A program made the translations under genes and the position numbers. The notes under the pieces are model-generated. The model ran no database searches, was not told where the DNA came from, and worked only from the letters and a program-made list of their open reading frames with translations. Below are positions 1-8,169 of a DNA stretch of 64,000 nucleotides, in pieces (position 1 is the first letter of the stretch; each line of letters starts with the position of its first letter). This DNA is from Microbispora sp. NBC_01189. Its GTDB lineage: Bacteria; Actinomycetota; Actinomycetes; Streptosporangiales; Streptosporangiaceae. The stretch spans positions 5,513,501 to 5,577,500 of the forward strand of contig NZ_CP108581.1 of NCBI RefSeq assembly GCF_036010665.1. Direction: 5' to 3'.

Positions 1-240
1 GCGGAGCGGTTCCGCGAGCTTGCCGTGGAGCCGCGCAGAGCGGTGGTGGCGGCCGTCCTGCGCCGTGGCATGGACACCGGGGAGCTGCGGGCGGACCTCG
101 ACGTCGACATGGCGCTGGCACTGCTCAGCGGCGCCATGGTGTGGCTCACGAAGTGGTCCGACGGGCACTCCCCGGCGGATCTGCCCGAGCGGATCGTCGA
201 CGAGGCGCTGAAGGGCTTCCGCCCCCGCCCCGCCGAGTAG
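1..240 (+). CDS. TetR-family regulator, C-terminal end (partial)
   Basis: Only the last 79 residues are present; the frame is open from base 1 and stops with TAG at 238-240. The segment is helical and looks like the ligand-binding/dimerisation half of a TetR regulator: an alternating Ala/Leu-rich helix (around 'MALALLSGAMVWL') followed by 'LPERIVDEALKGF', the usual last helix. The DNA-binding domain lies outside the window, so the family call rests on the C-terminal pattern alone. The last codons form the first unit of a 12-bp tandem repeat. It converges on nadE across a strong hairpin. Confidence 0.6.
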   Translation, partial: AERFRELAVEPRRAVVAAVLRRGMDTGELRADLDVDMALALLSGAMVWLTKWSDGHSPADLPERIVDEALKGFRPRPAE

Positions 241-264
241 CCCGCCGAGCAACCCGCCGATCGA
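229..264 (+). repeat. 12-bp tandem repeat x3 containing the stop codon
   Basis: CCCGCCGAGTAG, CCCGCCGAGCAA and CCCGCCGATCGA follow each other directly. The first unit is the end of the TetR-type gene including its TAG; in the later copies the stop has become a sense codon. Confidence 0.8.
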
Positions 265-274
265 CCCCTCGCGC

Positions 275-322
275 GGCCGGCCACGCCCGGCCGCGCGGAC
301 GCGTGACCGGGCGTGGCCGGCC
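275..322. terminator. bidirectional terminator hairpin
   Basis: A perfect 16-bp inverted repeat (275-290 with 307-322, arm GGCCGGCCACGCCCGG) with a 16-nt loop lies between two convergent genes, the TetR-type gene (stop 240) and nadE (stop 345). There is no U-tract, as is usual in high-GC actinomycetes. Confidence 0.75.
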
Positions 323-344
323 GCGACGGGCGGGCGGCGGGTGG

Positions 345-2147
345 CTAGAGACGCTCGCGCCAGCGGTTCGTGATGGGCAGGCGGCGGTCGCGACCGAAGT
401 TCTTGGGCGTGATCTTCGGGCCCGGCGGGTACTGGCGGCGCTTGTACTCGGCCAGGTCCACCAGGCGGATCACCTTGGTGACCAGCTCGGGGTCGTGCCC
501 GGCCGCGACCAGTTCGTCGCGTCCCATGTCCCCCTCCACGTAGTCGCGCAGCAGGCTGTCGAGCACCTCGTATGGCGGCAGCGAGTCGGTGTCGCGCTGG
601 TCGGGCCGGAGCTCCGCGCTCGGCTCCTTGGTGATGGAGTTCTCCGGGATCGGCGGCCGCCCCGGCTGGGCGTTGCGCCACTCCGACAGCTTCCAGACGA
701 CGCTCTTCAGCACGTCCTTGATCGGCGCGTAGCCGCCGGCCGAGTCGCCGTACAGCGTGGAGTAGCCGGTGGCGAGCTCGCTCTTGTTGCCGGTGGTCAG
801 CACGAGGTGGCCGTGCTCGTTCGACAGGCTCATCAGCAGCATGCCGCGCACCCGGGCCTGTAGGTTCTCCGCGGCCAGGCCGGTCAGTCCGATCTCTTTC
901 TCGAACGCCGTGACGATGTCGGCGATCGGCACGACCTGCGCGTTCACCCCCTGGCGGCGCACCAGCTCCTCGGCGTCGGTGATCGAGTGGTCCGAGGAGT
1001 ACCGCGACGGCATCAGCACCGCGTGGACCCGCTCGGGCCCGATGGCGTCGGCCGCGATCGTGGCGGTCAGGGCCGAGTCGATGCCGCCGGAAAGGCCGAG
1101 GATGACCGACGTGAAGCCGTTCTTCCGTACGTAGTCGCGCACTCCGGTCACCAGCGCCTGGTAGATCTCCGCGAGGTCGTCCAGCCGCTCGGCGACGACC
1201 GGGGGCTCCGGCTCGTACGGCTCGACCGGGGCGGCCGACAGCAGCACCCGTTCGACCGTGATGACCGTTCCGTCGTGGGCGTCGTAGGCGTGGGTGCTGG
1301 CGTAGGCGTGGGTGCCGGCGTAGGCCTCGTGACTCGGCTCGCCGAGCTCGCCGAGCTCACCCGTGGCCTCCGGCAGCTCCAGGTCGGTGACGAACAGCTC
1401 CTCCCGGAACTGGGACGCCCGGGCGACCAGCGCGCCGGAGGCGTCCACGACGAGGGAGTCGCCGTCGAAGACCAGCTCGTCCTGGCCGCCGACCATGTTC
1501 ACGTACGCGAGGGCGCAGCCCGCCTCGCGGGCCCGCCGCGCGCACAGCTCCAGCCGCACGTCGTCCTTGTTCGTCTCGTACGGCGAGCCGTTGGGCACGA
1601 CGAGGAGCCCCGCGCCCGCCTCGGCGACCACCGAGATTGGCCCGCCCTCCTGCCACAGGTCCTCGCACAGGGCCACCGCGACGTCCACGCCGTGCAGCCG
1701 GAAGATGGGCAGCCGGTCGCCGCGCACGAAGTAGCGGTACTCGTCGAACACCCCGTAGTTGGGCAGGTGGTGCTTGGCCGACTTCGCCACGACCCTGCCC
1801 CGGTACAGCACGGCGGCGGCGTCGAGCGGGGCGCCCTTCGGCTGCCCGACGCGGGGGGCGAGGTCGGCCCGGTCGAGATATCCCACGACGACGGGGAGAT
1901 CTCCGAGCCCTTCATCGGCGAGCCGCGCCGCCACCTCGGACAGCGTCGCGATCGACGCCTCGGCGAACGACGACCGGAGCACCAGGTCCTCGGCCGGGTA
2001 GCCGGTCAGGAACATCTCGGGGAAGACGACGAGGTGCGCGCCGCGCCCGGCGGCCCGGCGGGTCCACTCGACGAGGGTCTCCGCGTTGCCGGCGACGTCT
2101 CCGACGACGGGATTGGTCTGGGCGAGAGCGATACGCAGTTGAGCCAC
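345..2147 (-). CDS. nadE: glutamine-dependent NAD+ synthetase
   Basis: Makes NAD+ from deamido-NAD+ (NaAD), ATP and ammonia drawn from glutamine; cytoplasmic, last step of NAD synthesis. 600 aa. Residues 1 to about 260 are a nitrilase-type glutaminase domain with the Glu44 (FPEMFLTGYP), Lys125 (SAKHHLPNYG) and Cys161 (ALCEDLWQ) triad. Residues 325-600 are the synthetase domain with the SGGIDS P-loop at 353-358. The GTG start at 2147 follows a GGTGGGGGC purine run. An 18-bp tandem repeat lengthens the interdomain linker near residues 275-290. A palindrome shared with nadA lies 27 bp upstream, so NAD-responsive repression is likely. Confidence 0.95.
   Translation of the reverse strand: MAQLRIALAQTNPVVGDVAGNAETLVEWTRRAAGRGAHLVVFPEMFLTGYPAEDLVLRSSFAEASIATLSEVAARLADEGLGDLPVVVGYLDRADLAPRVGQPKGAPLDAAAVLYRGRVVAKSAKHHLPNYGVFDEYRYFVRGDRLPIFRLHGVDVAVALCEDLWQEGGPISVVAEAGAGLLVVPNGSPYETNKDDVRLELCARRAREAGCALAYVNMVGGQDELVFDGDSLVVDASGALVARASQFREELFVTDLELPEATGELGELGEPSHEAYAGTHAYASTHAYDAHDGTVITVERVLLSAAPVEPYEPEPPVVAERLDDLAEIYQALVTGVRDYVRKNGFTSVILGLSGGIDSALTATIAADAIGPERVHAVLMPSRYSSDHSITDAEELVRRQGVNAQVVPIADIVTAFEKEIGLTGLAAENLQARVRGMLLMSLSNEHGHLVLTTGNKSELATGYSTLYGDSAGGYAPIKDVLKSVVWKLSEWRNAQPGRPPIPENSITKEPSAELRPDQRDTDSLPPYEVLDSLLRDYVEGDMGRDELVAAGHDPELVTKVIRLVDLAEYKRRQYPPGPKITPKNFGRDRRLPITNRWRERL
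1284..1330 (-). repeat. 18-bp tandem repeat inside nadE
   Basis: About 2.6 copies of an 18-bp unit (1284-1301, 1302-1319, then a partial copy). On the coding strand they encode a His/Ala/Tyr-rich THAYAS-like repeat in the linker between the glutaminase and synthetase domains. The period is a multiple of three, so gain or loss of a unit keeps the frame. Confidence 0.75.
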
Positions 2148-2173
2148 GCCCCCACCCTAAGGCGTCCGGTTTT

Positions 2174-2194
2174 TTGTCGTCAAACTGACGATAA
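2174..2194. promoter_or_regulatory. putative NAD-regulon operator upstream of nadE
   Basis: A 21-bp imperfect palindrome, core GTCGTCA-n4-GACGATAA, ends 27 bp before the nadE start. A near-identical sequence sits at 53196-53217 before nadA. NAD genes in actinomycetes are known to be controlled by the Nudix-related repressor NrtR; whether this is an NrtR site is inference. Confidence 0.6.
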
Positions 2195-2200
2195 GGGGGG

Positions 2201-3718
2201 TTAGGCTCCGGGCGATCCCGGGCTGACCAGACCCCTCTCGTACGCGAGGACCACCAGCTGGGCGCGGTCGACCAGCCCCAGCCCGCGCAGCAGCGCCGTC
2301 ACCTCGCCGGCCACCTCGCCTTCCGGCACGTCCAGGGTCATCGCGATCTGCCGGTTGGTGAAGCCCCGGGCGACGAGCTTGATCAGGTCGATGTCGGCGT
2401 CGGACAGACCCTCCGGCGCCGCCGGGTCGCGCCGCCCCGCGAAGGCGGAGATGAGGTGGGTCGTGACCGCCGGGTCCAGCAGGGCGTCACCCGCGACGGC
2501 CGCCCTGACCGCCGCGATGAGCTGCTCGGGCGCCGAGGTCTTCAGCACGAACCCGCTCACCCCGGCCCGCAGCGCGGCGTACAGGTTCTCGTCGGTGCCG
2601 AAGGTGGTCATCATGATGACCTTGGGGGGAGCCTCCGCCGCGAGGATCCGGCGGGCCGCCGCCAAGCCGTCCAGGCGCGGCATCTGGATGTCCATGAGCA
2701 CCACGTCGGGCCGTGCGCCGCGGACGAGCGCGATGGCCTGCTCGCCGTTCTCCGCCTCTCCGACGAGGTCGAGCCCCGGCTCGCTGTCGAGGATCACCTT
2801 CAGGCCGGTGCGCACCAGCGCCTGGTCGTCGGCGATCAGCACGCGCAGGGCCCGGTTGCCGGCCCGCGCCGGCTCCGTTCCGCGCGGCACGTCGGGTGCG
2901 CCGGGAGCGGGGGAGACGACCCGCGCTCCGGACGACGCACCGGAGGCCGGAGCCCCTGCCTCGGGTGCGTCGAGGTGCCCCGCCTGCGCGAGGATGTCCT
3001 GCTCCAGACGCTGCAGGGTGGGGCCGAGGTCGAGGCCGAGTTCGTCGCGCAGCGCCTCCCTGGCGCGCCGCAGCGCCCCGAGGGCGTCGCCCTGCCGCCC
3101 GGCGCGGTAGAGCGCGAGCGCGAGCAGCCGCCAGGCCTCCTCCCGCAGCGGGTGCGCCGAGGCGTACGCCTCCAGGTCCGGGATCAGGGCGCCGGTGCGG
3201 CCGAGCCGCAGGGCGGCGTCCGCGCGACGCTCCACGGCGAGGAGACGCAGCTCGTCCAGCCGCATCGCCTCGGCCTGCGCCCACATCAGCTCCTGGAAAC
3301 CGGCCAGTGCCGGCCCCCGCCAGAGGCCGAGGGCCGTCTCCATCCGCTCCAGCGTCACGGCCGGGCCGTCGTGCTCGTTCTTGACCAGGTGCTCGAAGTG
3401 CCAGGAGTCCACCTCCTCGACGCCGGCGCGCAGCGCGTACCCCGGGGGCGCCGAGACCAGGATGCCCGCCTCCTCGCGCGGCGCGCGGCCGGGTTCGAGC
3501 GCCCGCCGCAGCCGGGAGACGTACCCCTGGATGGTGGACAGCGCCTGGGCGGGCGGCTCACCGGGCCACAGCTCGTCGATGAGCGCGCTCACCGGCACCG
3601 CGCGCCCTCCGGCCACGAGCAGCCGGGCGAGCACGGCCTGCTGCCGTTGCCCGCCCAGATCGAGCGTCTCACCATCGGAAGTAGCCTCGAACGGCCCCAG
3701 AGCACGAAAAATCACCAT
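2201..3718 (-). CDS. composite SARP/BTAD - receiver - LuxR-type response regulator
   Basis: A 505-aa regulator joining two normally separate families. Residues 1-95 are an OmpR-like SARP winged helix (opening MVIFRALGPFEA, then QRQQAVLARLL and IQGYVSRLRRAL). Residues about 100-245 are a bacterial transcriptional activator (BTAD) domain. After an Ala/Pro/Gly linker, residues 290-410 are a receiver with phospho-acceptor Asp343 (VLMDIQMPRLDG) and Lys393. Residues 437-497 resemble a LuxR/NarL HTH, but the recognition helix is acidic (VPEGEVAGEV). The start at 3718 is chosen because the SARP domain begins there; an in-frame GTG at 3748 adds 10 residues. Last gene of an operon after two histidine kinases, which presumably phosphorylate it. 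Confidence 0.85.
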   Translation of the reverse strand: MVIFRALGPFEATSDGETLDLGGQRQQAVLARLLVAGGRAVPVSALIDELWPGEPPAQALSTIQGYVSRLRRALEPGRAPREEAGILVSAPPGYALRAGVEEVDSWHFEHLVKNEHDGPAVTLERMETALGLWRGPALAGFQELMWAQAEAMRLDELRLLAVERRADAALRLGRTGALIPDLEAYASAHPLREEAWRLLALALYRAGRQGDALGALRRAREALRDELGLDLGPTLQRLEQDILAQAGHLDAPEAGAPASGASSGARVVSPAPGAPDVPRGTEPARAGNRALRVLIADDQALVRTGLKVILDSEPGLDLVGEAENGEQAIALVRGARPDVVLMDIQMPRLDGLAAARRILAAEAPPKVIMMTTFGTDENLYAALRAGVSGFVLKTSAPEQLIAAVRAAVAGDALLDPAVTTHLISAFAGRRDPAAPEGLSDADIDLIKLVARGFTNRQIAMTLDVPEGEVAGEVTALLRGLGLVDRAQLVVLAYERGLVSPGSPGA

Positions 3719-3809
3719 CGCACGGGTAAGCGTAAAGGCAGCGACCACCGAAGACGTGCCGAGCGCCTTTCGGTTCTGTCACGAGGTCGTGACATGCCTC
3801 GCGACGAGG

Positions 3810-5876
3810 TCAGGCGGTGAGCGGGAACCGGGCCTCGACCACGGTGCCGCCGATGTCGGGGGCGGTGACGGTGCAGCTGCCGCCGAGCTCGGCCGCGCGT
3901 TCGCGCATCGAAGACATGCCCACTCCCGCGCGCAGACGGGCGGGCAGGCCGATGCCGTCGTCGGCGATCCGCACCCGCAGCTCGCCGCCGCCCGGCTCCG
4001 CCTCCGCCGTCCGGACGACCTCGACCCGGACCCGGGTGGCCCGCGCGTGCCGGCGCACGTTGTTCAGCGCCTCCTGCACGATGCGGTAGACCGCGACCTC
4101 CACGGCGGCGGGCAGCCCGGCGAGGTCGCCCTCGACCCGCACCGCGACGTCGACCGGCGCCATGCCGCCCTGCTCCGTCTCGGAGCCGCCGGCGGGCAGC
4201 GTCTCCTCCGTGAGGGCGCGGACGGCTCCCGCCAGCCCGAGGTCGTCGAGGGCGGGGGGACGCAGGCCGTACACGAGCTCGCGGATGTCGCCGGCCACGG
4301 CGTCCATGCCGACCCGCAGGTCCCGCAGCAGGCCGTCGGCGGCGGCGGGCGACCGGGTCAGGCTCACCCGCGCCATGTTGAGCGTCATCGCCATCGCCCC
4401 GAGGGTCTGGCCGAGCCCGTCGTGCAGGTCGCGGCGCAGCCGCCGGCGCTCCTCCTCGCGGGCGGCCAGGATGCGCTCCCGCGACCGCTGCAGGTCGGCG
4501 GCCATGCGTACGGCGTGGGCCACGTCGGCCACGTAGGGGAGCAGGGTGGCGAGCACCCGCTCGTCGTGCGCGGCGGCGAACCTCGTGACGCCCGGGCGGC
4601 CCACGAGCAGCCGGCCCACCGGCTCGCCGTGCCAGACCAGCGGCACCTCGCGGGGCGAGGGACCGATGTGGCCGCTCTCGACGTACCGCGGCCTGCCGTC
4701 GGTGATCTCGACGGCGACCCCGCTCACGGCGAGGCCCTCCCGCACGACCGTGACCACCGAGGCGAGCGCGTCGGCGGGGTCGGCCCGCCGAACCTCCTGG
4801 GTGAGCCGCTCGGCCAGCAGCGCCGGGTCGCCCACCGGCCCGTACAGCGCGCGGTCCACGACACGCTGCAGCGCCCGGCGCAGCGGCTGGAAGAACGCGC
4901 CCGCGAACAGCGCCGCCGCGAGCCCGGCCACCTGGTGATAGCCGGAGACGAACAGGCTGGAGGCGGCTCCGACGCCGAAGTACACCGCGCCGACCACGAC
5001 GAGCAGTCCGGCCGTGACGAACGTCCGGCTGATGACGGTGTCGATGCCGTACAACCGGTAACGCAGGGCCGCGAAGAGGATCGCGAACGGGATGAGCGCC
5101 GTCACCACCGTCGCCGGGACCCACATCGCCTCGCCGAGCACGTACAACACGACGTAGAGGGCGAAGACGGACAGCGGCCAGGCGATCTGCCGCCGGGTCA
5201 CGGGGTCGGCGCGGCGCAGCCGGAGGGCGAGCGAGGCCAGCGCCGCCACCACGCAGACCTGCACCGCGTACTGCAGGATTTCCCACAACGTGCCGTAATA
5301 GGGGGCGAGGACCCTGACCTGCAGCGGATTGTGGATCACGGCGGGCCACAGGTAGTCCGCAAGATCGGGGTCGGGCCGCAGCAGGCCCAGCACGATCTCC
5401 GCGAGGGTGACGACGGTGCCGAGGACGACGACCACCCGCCAGCGGCGGGACGAGAGGGTCCCGGTGGGGGAGTAGAGCGGGACCAGGACCGCCAGCATCA
5501 GGCCCGCCACCGCCCAGCACACGAGCTGGACCGCCCGGGCCACGAACGCCGCCCGCATGTCGCCCTGGGAGGCCCAGTGGAACATCAGCGCCATGGAGGC
5601 GACGTTCCCCGAGCCCAGCAGGCCGCCGGCGCAGATCAGCCAGGCGATGCTGAGCCGGGGCCGCTGGGACACCAGGAACGCCCCGGTCAGCGGGAACGTC
5701 AGCGCGACGCCGAAGTCCGGGCTCAGCGGCGGGTGCGGCTGCCATTCGGCGGGGAGCCGGAGCTGGACCAGCACCCCTGCGAGGGTCAGGACCAGCGCCA
5801 CGGCCGCCATGACCCAGGCCGCCGCCCGCCAGGAGAAGCCGGAGAAGCCGGAGAGGGCTGGGGGATTTGTGTCCAT
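3810..5876 (-). CDS. membrane sensor histidine kinase (NarL/HisKA_3 type), copy A
   Basis: About 688 aa. The N-terminal half has many membrane segments (for example AAAWVMAAVALVLTLAGVLV) and a GAF-like middle region. Then come the HisKA_3 dimerisation box RRDLHDGLGQTLG with the phospho-accepting His and a HATPase_c domain (VYRIVQEALNNVRRHA; ADDGIGL; GVGMSSMRERA). It autophosphorylates and most likely passes phosphate to the composite regulator downstream. It is a clear paralogue of the next kinase upstream: same architecture, size and motifs. The ATG at 5876 is chosen; a GTG at 5894 is possible, and neither has a well-spaced Shine-Dalgarno sequence. Confidence 0.88.
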   Translation of the reverse strand: MDTNPPALSGFSGFSWRAAAWVMAAVALVLTLAGVLVQLRLPAEWQPHPPLSPDFGVALTFPLTGAFLVSQRPRLSIAWLICAGGLLGSGNVASMALMFHWASQGDMRAAFVARAVQLVCWAVAGLMLAVLVPLYSPTGTLSSRRWRVVVVLGTVVTLAEIVLGLLRPDPDLADYLWPAVIHNPLQVRVLAPYYGTLWEILQYAVQVCVVAALASLALRLRRADPVTRRQIAWPLSVFALYVVLYVLGEAMWVPATVVTALIPFAILFAALRYRLYGIDTVISRTFVTAGLLVVVGAVYFGVGAASSLFVSGYHQVAGLAAALFAGAFFQPLRRALQRVVDRALYGPVGDPALLAERLTQEVRRADPADALASVVTVVREGLAVSGVAVEITDGRPRYVESGHIGPSPREVPLVWHGEPVGRLLVGRPGVTRFAAAHDERVLATLLPYVADVAHAVRMAADLQRSRERILAAREEERRRLRRDLHDGLGQTLGAMAMTLNMARVSLTRSPAAADGLLRDLRVGMDAVAGDIRELVYGLRPPALDDLGLAGAVRALTEETLPAGGSETEQGGMAPVDVAVRVEGDLAGLPAAVEVAVYRIVQEALNNVRRHARATRVRVEVVRTAEAEPGGGELRVRIADDGIGLPARLRAGVGMSSMRERAAELGGSCTVTAPDIGGTVVEARFPLTA

Positions 5877-5906
5877 CCTGAACGCGATTATCACCCTTTC
5901 CAGCCG

Positions 5907-7958
5907 TCAGGACCACGCGCCGCCGAGGGACGGCCCGGGTACGGCAGGCAGGCGGGCCGTGACGGTCGTGCCCCGGCCGGGCTCGGAGGCGACGGCGCAG
6001 GTGCCGCCCAGCTCGGCCGCCCGCTCCGCCATCGAGCACAGGCCGACCCCCGCCCTGCGGTCCGCCGGGAGCCCCACGCCGTCGTCGGCCACCGTCACCC
6101 GCAGCTCGCCGTTCCGGTGCAGGGTCACCCGCACGCGCCGCGCCCGCGCGTGCTTGCGCACGTTGGTCAGCGCCTCCTGCACGATCCGGTAGGCCGCCAC
6201 CTCCGCGGCGGCGGGCAGCCCGGCGAGGTCGCCGGTCACCTCGACCTGGGCGACCGACTCCGCCCCGGCCGCCAGGCCCGGCCGGGCCTCCTCCACCAGG
6301 GCCCGTACGGCTCCCGCCAGCCCGAGGTCGTCGAGCGCGGGGGGCCGCAGGCCGTACACGAGCTGGCGGACGTCGGCGGTGACGGTGTCCATCCCCTCGC
6401 GCAGGTCGCGCAGCAGCGTGTCGGCGGCGTCGGGGGAGCCCTCCAGGGAGACCCGCGCCACGTTGAGCGTCATCGCCATCGACGCCAGCGTCTGCCCGAG
6501 CCCGTCGTGCAGGTCGCGGCGCAGCCGCCGCCGCTCCTCCTCCCCGGCGGTCAGGATGCGCTCGCGGGAGCGCTGCAGCGCGGTGGTCAGCAGCACCGTG
6601 TGCGCCGCGTCCGCGACGTACGGCGCCAGCACCGCGATCACCCGCTCGTCGTGGGCGGCGGGGAACCGGCGGCGGCCCGGAGGCCCGATCAGCATGCGGC
6701 CGACCGGCTCGCCGTGCCACACCAGCGGCATCTCGCGCGCCACCGGGCCGACCCGGCCGCTGGTCGTGGTCTTCCCGTCGATCTCCCCGCCGATCCGCAC
6801 CGCGATGCCGGTGACCGACAGGCCGTCGCGCAGCACGTCCAGGGCGGTGAGCAGGGCGTGCGCGGGGTCGGTGTGCGGCAGCCGCCGCCGGAGACCGGCG
6901 GCCAGCGCGTGCGGGTCGCCGCCCCTGCCGTACAACGCGTGGTCGGCCAGGCGCTGCAGGCCGCGGCGGATCGGATGGAAGAACGCCCCGGCGAACAGGG
7001 CCGCGGCCAGCCCGGCGAACCGGTCGACGCCGGACAGGACCAGGCTGGAGCCCGCGCCCACGAGCACGTAGACGGCGGCGACCACGCCGACCAGGCCGGC
7101 GCCGACGAGGGCGCGGCTGATCAGCGTGTCGATGCCGTAGAGCCGGTAACGCAGCACGGCGACCGCGATCGCGGCCGGCACCAGGGGCAGCGTCAGCGTG
7201 GCCGTCCACCAGACCGGATAGCCGATCACCCACGGGACGACCAGGCCGGCCATGGCGACCAGCGGCCAGAGGATCTGCCGGCGCTCGATCCCGTCGGCCC
7301 GGTGGAACCGCACGACCAGCGAGGAGAACGCCAGCGCCATCCCCACCGCGACGACCATGTGCAGGCCCTGCCGGGTGTGCTCGTAGTACGGCGCGAAGGC
7401 CGCCACCTCCAGCGCGTTGCCGCCGGTGCGGACGCTCGACGGGGCGATCCACGAGCACAGCCAGTCGAGGCCGAGGGCCGTCGCGGTGATCGCTCCGGGC
7501 ACGCACCACCGCTTGGACAGGATCCGCCCGGTCGGATACAGCAACGGCAGCAGCACGCCGAGGGTGTACGTCGTGAGGTTCCACACCCCGTCGGCGAACA
7601 CCCACAGCGGGTGGACCAGCGGATGCCCTCCGTTCAGGACGAGCAGGGCCGCCGTGTTGGCCGCCAGGATGTTGGCGGCCGAGCCCAGGCCGCCCAGGCA
7701 CAGCAGCCAGCCGAGCAGCAGCCGGGGCCGGGAGATCACGAGCAGCGCCCCGAAGATCGGGAACGTGGTGCCGGCCACGTCCTCCGGGGCGAACGGCAGG
7801 GGGTTGTAGGGGGATGGCGGCAGTCGCGCGGTCACCCAGATGTCGCCGATCTCCAGGGCGATCGCCGCGCACGCGACGGCCACCGCGACGGCCGGGCCGT
7901 ACGCCCGCACCCGGCCGGGCCAGTCGAGGGCGCGCGGGTCGAGCGGCGGTCGTGCCAC
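5907..7958 (-). CDS. membrane sensor histidine kinase (NarL/HisKA_3 type), copy B
   Basis: 683 aa, first gene of the kinase-kinase-regulator operon. Multiple N-terminal transmembrane helices precede a GAF-like region, the HisKA_3 box RRDLHDGLGQTLASM and an ATPase domain (AYRIVQEALTNVRKHA; ADDGVGLPADRRAGVGLCSM). The GTG at 7958 is preceded by a strong AGAAGGAG at good spacing, which decides it against the in-frame ATG at 7991. Copy A follows within about 30 bp, suggesting tandem duplication. The input signal cannot be read from the sequence; the divergent membrane halves suggest the two kinases sense different things. Confidence 0.9.
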   Translation of the reverse strand: MARPPLDPRALDWPGRVRAYGPAVAVAVACAAIALEIGDIWVTARLPPSPYNPLPFAPEDVAGTTFPIFGALLVISRPRLLLGWLLCLGGLGSAANILAANTAALLVLNGGHPLVHPLWVFADGVWNLTTYTLGVLLPLLYPTGRILSKRWCVPGAITATALGLDWLCSWIAPSSVRTGGNALEVAAFAPYYEHTRQGLHMVVAVGMALAFSSLVVRFHRADGIERRQILWPLVAMAGLVVPWVIGYPVWWTATLTLPLVPAAIAVAVLRYRLYGIDTLISRALVGAGLVGVVAAVYVLVGAGSSLVLSGVDRFAGLAAALFAGAFFHPIRRGLQRLADHALYGRGGDPHALAAGLRRRLPHTDPAHALLTALDVLRDGLSVTGIAVRIGGEIDGKTTTSGRVGPVAREMPLVWHGEPVGRMLIGPPGRRRFPAAHDERVIAVLAPYVADAAHTVLLTTALQRSRERILTAGEEERRRLRRDLHDGLGQTLASMAMTLNVARVSLEGSPDAADTLLRDLREGMDTVTADVRQLVYGLRPPALDDLGLAGAVRALVEEARPGLAAGAESVAQVEVTGDLAGLPAAAEVAAYRIVQEALTNVRKHARARRVRVTLHRNGELRVTVADDGVGLPADRRAGVGLCSMAERAAELGGTCAVASEPGRGTTVTARLPAVPGPSLGGAWS

Positions 7959-8099
7959 GGGTGGGAGCTCCTTCTGGTCGTGCACCGGCATGCGAGGACC
8001 GTAGAACGCGCGGGTCGACGCTCACTGGTCACCGGATCAACGCCGGATCAATGGGAACGACGACGCGCGGGCCCGGTTGGTTCGCTCTCACACCCCCTC

Positions 8100-8115
8100 G
8101 TAACCCCTGTGAAAC
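8100..8115 (+). promoter_or_regulatory. GlnR-type half operator upstream of glnA2
   Basis: GTAAC, six bases, then GAAAC: a perfect a-site/b-site pair of the actinobacterial GlnR consensus (gTnAC-n6-GaAAC). It ends 54 bp before the glnA2 start. The flanking second pair is not recognisable, so binding would be weaker than at glnA. Confidence 0.5.
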
Positions 8116-8169
8116 ACGGACGAGGCAGACTGGTAGACACGCCGTTCTGTGAACTCCGAGAGGTACGCC

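Noticed and set aside
2201..8000. SARP gene as sign of an antibiotic biosynthetic cluster
   Set aside because: No polyketide, peptide or terpene synthase genes, tailoring enzymes or exporters are found around it; neighbours are housekeeping genes.
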